10,726 nt of DNA from Hyphomicrobiales bacterium. GTDB taxonomy: Bacteria; Pseudomonadota; Alphaproteobacteria; Rhizobiales; SZUA-8. The position numbers were made by a program, and so were the translations under genes. The DNA is taken from the NCBI GenBank assembly GCA_003232175.1, contig QILX01000210.1, forward strand, positions 1 through 10,726. The letters run 5' to 3'. Shown one piece after another: positions 6,642-10,726 of this stretch; position 1 is the stretch's first letter, and every line of letters starts with the position of its first letter. The notes under the pieces are model-generated. The model was given only the letters and a program-made list of their open reading frames with translations. It was not told the DNA's origin and ran no database searches.

Positions 6642-7604
6642 TTGGCTGGCCGGACCAAATCCCTAACCATTGACCAGGAGGAGCGCCTGCTCGTCCGCAT
6701 CGCCTGGGCCTGCGAGATCGAAGGCAACACCCAGGCCGAAGTTGCAAAGAGGTTCGGCATCACCCGGCTGCGGGTCAACAAGGCCCTTGGCCAGGCCCGC
6801 CGCCGGGGCATCGTGCGCATATCGATCAATTCGGACTACGCCCCCTGCGCCGAGCTGGAGCGCGACCTGACGGCCAGGTTCGGCCTCAATCGCGCCGAGA
6901 TCGTCCCCAAACCGATGAATACAGCCGATACACAGATGATGGTCGGCATGGCGCTGGGAAACTATCTTTCCGGCATCCTGACCGATCCTGACCTCAAACT
7001 GTTTGGCATGGCATGGGGAAATACCCTGAACCTTGCTACCCGTTTCATGGCGCCGGTGAACCGCCCTGATCTTGAGATCGTTTCGGTCATGGGAGGGCTC
7101 ACCAAGGCGTCGGACCTCAATTCTTACGAAATCACCCGGCGGCTGGCCGATATCTGCAATGCCGATCTGAGTTATTTCACTGTGCCGATCTATGCCAGCT
7201 CGGCCCAGAGCCGCGATATTCTGATCGCCCAGGATGTGTTTTCGGAGATCATCACAAAAATCCGTTCCGCTGATGCCATCGCCATGGCGGCGGGAGACAT
7301 CTCCGACGCCAGCCTTTTGATGCGCGACGGACTGCCGACCGAATATTCCCCCGACGAGTTGATCGCCAAGGGCGCCGTGGGCGATATTCTGGGCTATATG
7401 CTCGACGCTGAGGGCGAGCTTGTCGACCATCCGATCAACAACCGGGTTATCGGCATTTCACTGGACGACCTTGAGGCCGTTCCCGATGTCATTCTTGCCG
7501 CCGGCGGCAGCTACAAGGTGGCGATCATGCGCGCCATCCTCGCCCGCGGTGTCATCGATACCCTGGTGACCGACGAAGCAACGGCGATCGCGCTTCTGTC
7601 TTAA
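6642..7604 (+). CDS. SorC/DeoR-family sugar-binding transcriptional regulator
   Basis: A 320-residue regulator. An N-terminal helix-turn-helix occupies about residues 28-52 (GNTQAEVAKRFGITRLRVNKAL). The SorC effector-binding domain runs from about 66 to the end, with hallmarks GMAWGNTL, GDISDASLL, GAVGDILGYML and, near the C-terminus, AAGGSYKVAIMRAIL followed by IDTLVTDE. These proteins usually bind a phosphorylated sugar and control a neighbouring catabolic operon, here presumably through the dyads at 2684-2715. The only plausible start is TTG at 6642, directly after the TAA of the phosphatase gene and in the same frame; no ATG or GTG lies upstream of the helix-turn-helix. A clear Shine-Dalgarno sequence is missing, so translation is probably coupled to that of the phosphatase. 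It is the last gene of the rightward operon. Confidence 0.9.
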   Translation: MAGRTKSLTIDQEERLLVRIAWACEIEGNTQAEVAKRFGITRLRVNKALGQARRRGIVRISINSDYAPCAELERDLTARFGLNRAEIVPKPMNTADTQMMVGMALGNYLSGILTDPDLKLFGMAWGNTLNLATRFMAPVNRPDLEIVSVMGGLTKASDLNSYEITRRLADICNADLSYFTVPIYASSAQSRDILIAQDVFSEIITKIRSADAIAMAAGDISDASLLMRDGLPTEYSPDELIAKGAVGDILGYMLDAEGELVDHPINNRVIGISLDDLEAVPDVILAAGGSYKVAIMRAILARGVIDTLVTDEATAIALLS

Positions 7605-7631
7605 GGCGCTTCCAGTACAAACTTTCGCGCT

Positions 7632-9059
7632 TCAGCCGGCGCAACACGACAATTTACTGACATCCATGTCAAAGGTCTGCGCCGCCAGTTTCAGTCCCTC
7701 GACCGTGGTCAGATAGGGGAATATCGTGGACCCAAGTTCCTCGTAGGTCATGCCCGCCTTGATCGCCATGGCGGCGGTCTGAATGGCATCGGCACCTTCG
7801 GGCGCCAGAATATGCGCGCCGAGCAATTTTTTGGTGTTCACATCGGCTATGAGCTTGATCAGTCCCCTTGTATCGCGCGCTGCAAGGGCTCGGGGGACAT
7901 TATCCAGGGTCAGCAGGGAGGTTTTCACCGAATATCCGGCTGCCCGCGCCTGGATTTCGGTATATCCGACGCTTGCTACCTGAGGGTCGGAAAACACTAC
8001 CGCCGGCATCGCGGTATTGTCGTAAACCAGGGTATCGGAATTCAGGGCGTTTTTCGCCGCGATTTTCGCGCCATACGCCGCCATGTAAACAAACTGGTCC
8101 CGGGCCGTCACATCGCCGGCCGCATAAACGCCGCTTCGGCTGGTGCGCATGTGCTCATCAATGGTGATGCCGGCGTTTGCTTCTGTCTTAATACCGGCGG
8201 CGGCAAGGTTCAGCTCATCGGTGTTTGGGGTCCGGCCTGTGGCGATCATGACCTTTTCCGCCACAATGGCCTCCAGACCATTCTCGCCGTTCACATGCAG
8301 ATTGATCTTGCCGCCACTTTTATCGATGCGCTCATAGGTGATGCCGCTGACAATGGTAATGCCCTCATCTTCGAAATACCCCGTAAGCGCCTTGCCGATT
8401 TCCGGTTCCGCCTCGGGCAGCACGCCCCGGCGGCTGACCAGTGTCACCTTCACCCCGACCCGGGCGAAAATCTGGGCGATTTCCACCCCGATATACCCCG
8501 CGCCGATGATGATCATCGACCCTGGCAGGGATTTCAATTCAAGGGCGGTGGTACTGGTCAGATACGGCACGTCCTCAATACCTGCGATCGGCGGCAGAGC
8601 GGGCCGGGACCCCGTGGCAACGATGATCTTTCCCGCATCGATGGTTTTGCCGTCCACTTCCAGCGTGCCATCGGCTGTGAATGCGGCCCTGCCTTCCAGA
8701 TAAGCCACCGAATTATACCCTGGCAAAATGTCGGAATATTTGGCTTTGCGCAATTCATCGACAAGGCTCTGTTTCTGACGAACCACCGCCTGCCAGTTGA
8801 TCACCCGCGCTGAAGCGGAGATGCCGTCAAACCGGCTTGCCCTTTCCGCGATATGCAGTGTTTCCGCCGCGCGGATCAGCGCTTTTGAGGGCACGCAGCC
8901 AACATTCACGCACGTGCCGCCAATGGTTCCATGGCCTATCAGGGCCACCTGGGCGCCTTCGTCCGCGGCGGTGATCGCCGCTGAAAACCCCGCCGATCCG
9001 GCGCCGATAACGGCCAGATCATATGCATTCACGCTGCCAATATTTTTGATATCGCTCAT
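7632..9059 (-). CDS. merA: Mercuric reductase MerA, short form without N-terminal metal-binding domain
   Basis: A 475-residue flavoprotein that reduces Hg(II) to volatile Hg(0) with NADPH in the cytoplasm. The FAD-binding GAGSAG is at 19-24, the redox-active disulfide is C50 and C55 in GGTCVNVGCVPSK, the NADPH-binding GAGYIG is at 186-191, and the second FAD motif GVYAAGD is near 310-316. The diagnostic features of MerA over other dihydrolipoamide-dehydrogenase relatives are the C-terminal pair C472-C473 in LSCCAG and the active-site tyrosine Y449 in FPYLTTVEGLKLAAQTFD. No HMA (GMTCxxC) domain precedes the reductase core, unlike the longer Tn501 enzyme. The ATG at 9059 is preferred to an upstream TTG at 9080 because of an ideal AGGAG seven bases before it. 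It is the last gene of the mer operon, 17 bases after the merF-like gene. Confidence 0.95.
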   Translation of the reverse strand: MSDIKNIGSVNAYDLAVIGAGSAGFSAAITAADEGAQVALIGHGTIGGTCVNVGCVPSKALIRAAETLHIAERASRFDGISASARVINWQAVVRQKQSLVDELRKAKYSDILPGYNSVAYLEGRAAFTADGTLEVDGKTIDAGKIIVATGSRPALPPIAGIEDVPYLTSTTALELKSLPGSMIIIGAGYIGVEIAQIFARVGVKVTLVSRRGVLPEAEPEIGKALTGYFEDEGITIVSGITYERIDKSGGKINLHVNGENGLEAIVAEKVMIATGRTPNTDELNLAAAGIKTEANAGITIDEHMRTSRSGVYAAGDVTARDQFVYMAAYGAKIAAKNALNSDTLVYDNTAMPAVVFSDPQVASVGYTEIQARAAGYSVKTSLLTLDNVPRALAARDTRGLIKLIADVNTKKLLGAHILAPEGADAIQTAAMAIKAGMTYEELGSTIFPYLTTVEGLKLAAQTFDMDVSKLSCCAG

Positions 9060-9066
9060 ATTATCG

Positions 9067-9071
9067 CTCCT
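9067..9071 (-). promoter_or_regulatory. Ribosome binding site deciding the merA start
   Basis: On the minus strand AGGAG lies seven bases before the ATG at 9059-9057. This selects that codon over the in-frame TTG at 9080, which has no comparable site and would overlap the stop of the preceding gene. Confidence 0.75.
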
Positions 9072-9076
9072 GCCGC

Positions 9077-9463
9077 TCAAGATACGACTTGGCTCTTGGA
9101 TGGCCGCAAATAAAATCCATAGATGGCCACAAGTGCGACGGCGACCAGAGAAATGCGCAAAGCGTATTTGAATTCAAGCCAGATCAGCACAGCAGAAAAC
9201 GTCAGGGCTAGTACGGCGATTATGGTTTTTGGCGACATGCCTTTGTTGCCCGAGCGTAGATAAAACGCATAGGCGGTAACCCCGAGAGATGAGAACAAAA
9301 GCGGGAAAAGCACATAATCTAGCCCACCGATAAGCCCCGATAGCCCGACGCCGGCGAACAGAAAAACAAGCGCCGGTGTAAAGCAGCAAACCGCCGCGAC
9401 CATGCTACCGATTACGCCCTTTTTCATCATTTTGTCGCCTTGCGCCGGCACGGTGTCTTCCAT
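9077..9463 (-). CDS. MerF-like mercuric ion membrane transporter, extended four-helix form
   Basis: A 128-residue inner-membrane protein. Residues 17-68 resemble MerF: GVIGSMVAAVCCFTPALV with the vicinal pair C26-C27 in the first membrane helix, then GLSGLIGGLDYVLFPLL as in the second MerF helix. MerF is normally about 81 residues with two helices and a second cysteine pair near its C-terminus. That second pair is absent here, and residues 80-118 instead add two more hydrophobic helices. YAFYLR at 65-70 recurs as YGFYLR at 115-120, each at the end of a helix pair, hinting at internal duplication. It would move Hg(II) from MerP into the cytoplasm for MerA. The ATG at 9463 is taken as start; ATGs at residues 12 and 13 are alternatives. 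It lies 59 bases after merP, a gap in which I see no other element. MerC-type four-helix transporters are an alternative relationship. Confidence 0.8.
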   Translation of the reverse strand: MEDTVPAQGDKMMKKGVIGSMVAAVCCFTPALVFLFAGVGLSGLIGGLDYVLFPLLFSSLGVTAYAFYLRSGNKGMSPKTIIAVLALTFSAVLIWLEFKYALRISLVAVALVAIYGFYLRPSKSQVVS

Positions 9464-9522
9464 CTGGCTGATCCTATTCGTCTTTGATTATTTGAATTCG
9501 ATTGTCCGGTCGCAACCTGGCT

Positions 9523-9822
9523 CTACGAGCCGCTGGCTCCACCGAACAAGGAGGATGGGTAGCCAACATCAGCGGTCGCTTGCTGAATTTTCACCAAAGT
9601 TGTTATTTCGTCATCAAATGTCACGGTGGCGGAGAGGTCAGCCATCGTAGCGGTCACAGAACTGACGCCGCTGACTGCCGATATCGCCGATTTAACAATA
9701 TAAGGGCAACTGACGCAGGACATGCCCGGCACAGAAAGTTTGACGGTTTGCTCTGCTGCCATCGACCCATGGGAAACCAGCAGGGCCGAAAAGGCTAATG
9801 TGCCGAAAAGTAAATTTTTCAT
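9523..9822 (-). CDS. merP: Periplasmic mercuric ion-binding protein MerP
   Basis: A 99-residue exported heavy-metal-associated (HMA) domain protein. Residues 1-23 form a signal peptide (MKNLLFGTLAFSALLVSHGS, cleavage near MAA before EQTVKL). The mature domain has the metal site GMSCVSCP at 33-40 with C36 and C39, followed by YIVKSAISAVSGVSSV and the beta-strand ATVTFDD, as in ferredoxin-like HMA folds; the length fits MerP (about 90 residues). It binds Hg(II) in the periplasm and hands it to the membrane transporters MerT and MerF. The gene begins 18 bases after the merT stop. The last dozen residues, rich in Gly and Ser, go slightly beyond the usual MerP end. Confidence 0.93.
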   Translation of the reverse strand: MKNLLFGTLAFSALLVSHGSMAAEQTVKLSVPGMSCVSCPYIVKSAISAVSGVSSVTATMADLSATVTFDDEITTLVKIQQATADVGYPSSLFGGASGS

Positions 9823-9840
9823 AAGGGATGATCCAGTCTG

Positions 9841-10239
9841 CTAGTAGAGGAAATATGGGACGACATAGGGCCAGACAAATGCAAGCCCGGCCAGGCCCGA
9901 GGCAAACCAAAGGCCGGATTTTACCAACCTGTTGGGCAGGGCGCGCGCGCACGCCTCTCCGTCAGCACATGGCGTTTTCGGCTTACGATAAACAAGCCAG
10001 TAGCCGTATCCCAGAAACCCAACTGTGATTAATATGAACACCGGCTGGTAAGGCGAAAGCGCGGTCAATTGCCCAATCCAGGCACCGCTTATCCCAAGAC
10101 TGAAAAGCGTCAGTGGCAAAACGCAGCACGCCGATGCCGCGATCGCCCCCAGAATTCCGCCCGTTGCCGCGAATTTTGCCTTGGTGTCATCATCACCTCC
10201 GGTTCCTTCGCCGGCAGCCGCGTCGATAATCTCGCTCAT
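9841..10239 (-). CDS. merT: Mercuric ion inner-membrane transporter MerT
   Basis: A 132-residue membrane protein with three hydrophobic segments (about 25-50, 64-84 and 108-130). The vicinal cysteines C38-C39 in ASACCVLPL sit in the first helix, and the second pair, C91 and C97, lies in the cytoplasmic loop, with the same six-residue spacing as C76 and C82 of Tn501 MerT. Hg(II) is taken from MerP by the first pair and passed inward by the second. The N-terminal extension of about 20 hydrophilic residues (acidic GGDDD stretch) is longer than in Tn501 MerT; the ATG at 10239 has a weak GAGA-type ribosome binding site, and no later ATG precedes the first helix. It is the first gene of the operon, directly behind the MerR-controlled promoter. 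Confidence 0.93.
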   Translation of the reverse strand: MSEIIDAAAGEGTGGDDDTKAKFAATGGILGAIAASACCVLPLTLFSLGISGAWIGQLTALSPYQPVFILITVGFLGYGYWLVYRKPKTPCADGEACARALPNRLVKSGLWFASGLAGLAFVWPYVVPYFLY

Positions 10240-10271
10240 AAATTTTCTCGCAATTTTTTATCTTGGTGCCT

Positions 10272-10302
10272 AAGCTAAAATCTGTAGCTACTACAGATGC
10301 AA
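10272..10302 (-). promoter_or_regulatory. MerR-type mer promoter/operator
   Basis: On the minus strand, the -35 TTGCAT (10302-10297) and the -10 TAGCTT (10277-10272) are separated by exactly 19 bases, the over-long spacing typical of MerR-activated promoters. A 19-base dyad, ATCTGTAG-CTA-CTACAGAT at 10280-10298, fills the spacer, as the operator does in Tn501 mer, although its sequence differs. On the plus strand TAAAAT at 10276-10281 could be the -10 box of merR itself, overlapping the operator and so allowing autorepression; its -35 is not evident. Confidence 0.85.
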
Positions 10303-10313
10303 GAGATATTTTT

Positions 10314-10726
10314 ATGAAGCCAATCACAAATAGAACAGGCTACGCCATCGGCGAACTTTCAACCCAGACCGGGGTGAAAATCGAGACCATCCGCTACTAT
10401 GAGCGCATAGGCATCATGCCGGTACCGGACCGCACCCAAGGGGGAAACCGGCAATATGATCACGAGCAGCTCAAGCGCTTGTTTTTTGTCAGACGTTGCC
10501 GGGGTCTGGGATTTAGCCTCGATGAAATTCGCGCACTTCTGAAAATGGTGGACGCCCACGATTTCACCTGCAGCGACGTCCACGACATGACCATTGCCCA
10601 TCTTGAGAACATCAAAGCCAAGCTCGCCGACCTTAAGCGCCTTGAACAGGTACTGAAAAAAATGGCGTCCGAATGCTCAACCGGCGACGTGCCGAACTGT
10701 CCGATTATCGACACGCTGTTCGAGGC
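10314..10726 (+). CDS. merR: Mercury-responsive MerR-family transcriptional regulator (3' end outside window)
   Basis: The first 137 residues are visible; the frame is still open at the window end, close to the normal end of a MerR protein. Residues 10-29 form the winged helix-turn-helix start (YAIGELSTQTGVKIETIRYY), followed by the MerR-type wing (PDRTQGGNRQYD) and the segment RRCRGLGFSLDEIRALL. Residues about 87-117 form the dimerisation coiled coil. Three cysteines suitable for trigonal Hg(II) binding are present: C86, C121 and C129. C86 to C121 has the 35-residue spacing of C82 and C117 in Tn501 MerR, whereas C121 to C129 is one residue shorter than C117 to C126. The protein would bind the dyad at 10280-10298 and switch on the divergent merT operon when mercury is present. 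No strong ribosome binding site is seen; AAGAGA at 10301-10306 is the best candidate. Confidence 0.9.
   Translation, partial: MKPITNRTGYAIGELSTQTGVKIETIRYYERIGIMPVPDRTQGGNRQYDHEQLKRLFFVRRCRGLGFSLDEIRALLKMVDAHDFTCSDVHDMTIAHLENIKAKLADLKRLEQVLKKMASECSTGDVPNCPIIDTLFE

Noticed and set aside
6663..7430. 255-codon open frame on the minus strand opposite the SorC regulator
   Set aside because: It mirrors the regulator's codons, has no domain pattern and has no ribosome binding site or operon context.
7812..8813. Long open frame (333 codons) on the plus strand opposite merA
   Set aside because: It is antisense to a gene with complete MerA motifs, has no recognisable domain and is the kind of frame GC-rich codon bias produces by chance.
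9464..9522. 59-base gap between merP and the merF-like gene, checked for a small gene or hairpin
   Set aside because: No start with a ribosome binding site, no stable stem and no repeat could be seen.

Overview
The window looks like chromosomal or accessory DNA of an alphaproteobacterium. This is inferred from the moderately GC-rich coding sequence, the CUT1 sugar transporter and SorC regulator families, and a merR/merTPFA-type mercury operon. I cannot name a genus. Genes fill almost everything; no RNA gene, CRISPR array, insertion sequence or intergenic gap above 300 bases is visible.

Left part (1-7604): a sugar or polyol uptake and catabolism locus arranged around a divergent control region at 2600-2745. 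Leftward run a MalK/UgpC-type ATPase (1547-2599), a glycerol-1-phosphate dehydrogenase (AraM/EgsA) family enzyme (187-1545) and the start of a SIS-domain 6-phospho-3-hexuloisomerase-like protein (1-172, cut by the window). Rightward run a periplasmic solute-binding protein (2746-4095), an intercistronic hairpin, two inner-membrane permeases (4175-5053 and 5043-5856), a HAD-IIB phosphatase (5853-6641) and a SorC-family sugar-responsive regulator (6642-7604). The second permease is interrupted by a frameshift that looks like a small internal deletion. Together these genes would import a substrate, oxidise or reduce a polyol phosphate, isomerise a sugar phosphate and remove a phosphate, under control of the SorC protein. 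The control region has two similar 12-base dyads 20 bases apart. The substrate cannot be read from the sequence.

Right part (7632-10726): a mercury resistance operon. merR (10314 to the window end, partial) is divergent from merT, merP, a merF-like gene and merA. Between merR and merT lies a typical MerR-type promoter with a 19-base spacer holding a 19-base dyad. MerP binds Hg(II) in the periplasm, MerT and the MerF-like protein carry it across the inner membrane, and MerA reduces it to Hg(0). MerA has no N-terminal metal-binding domain. The MerF-like protein is longer than usual and appears to be internally duplicated. The sugar locus and the mer operon end tail to tail, 27 bases apart.
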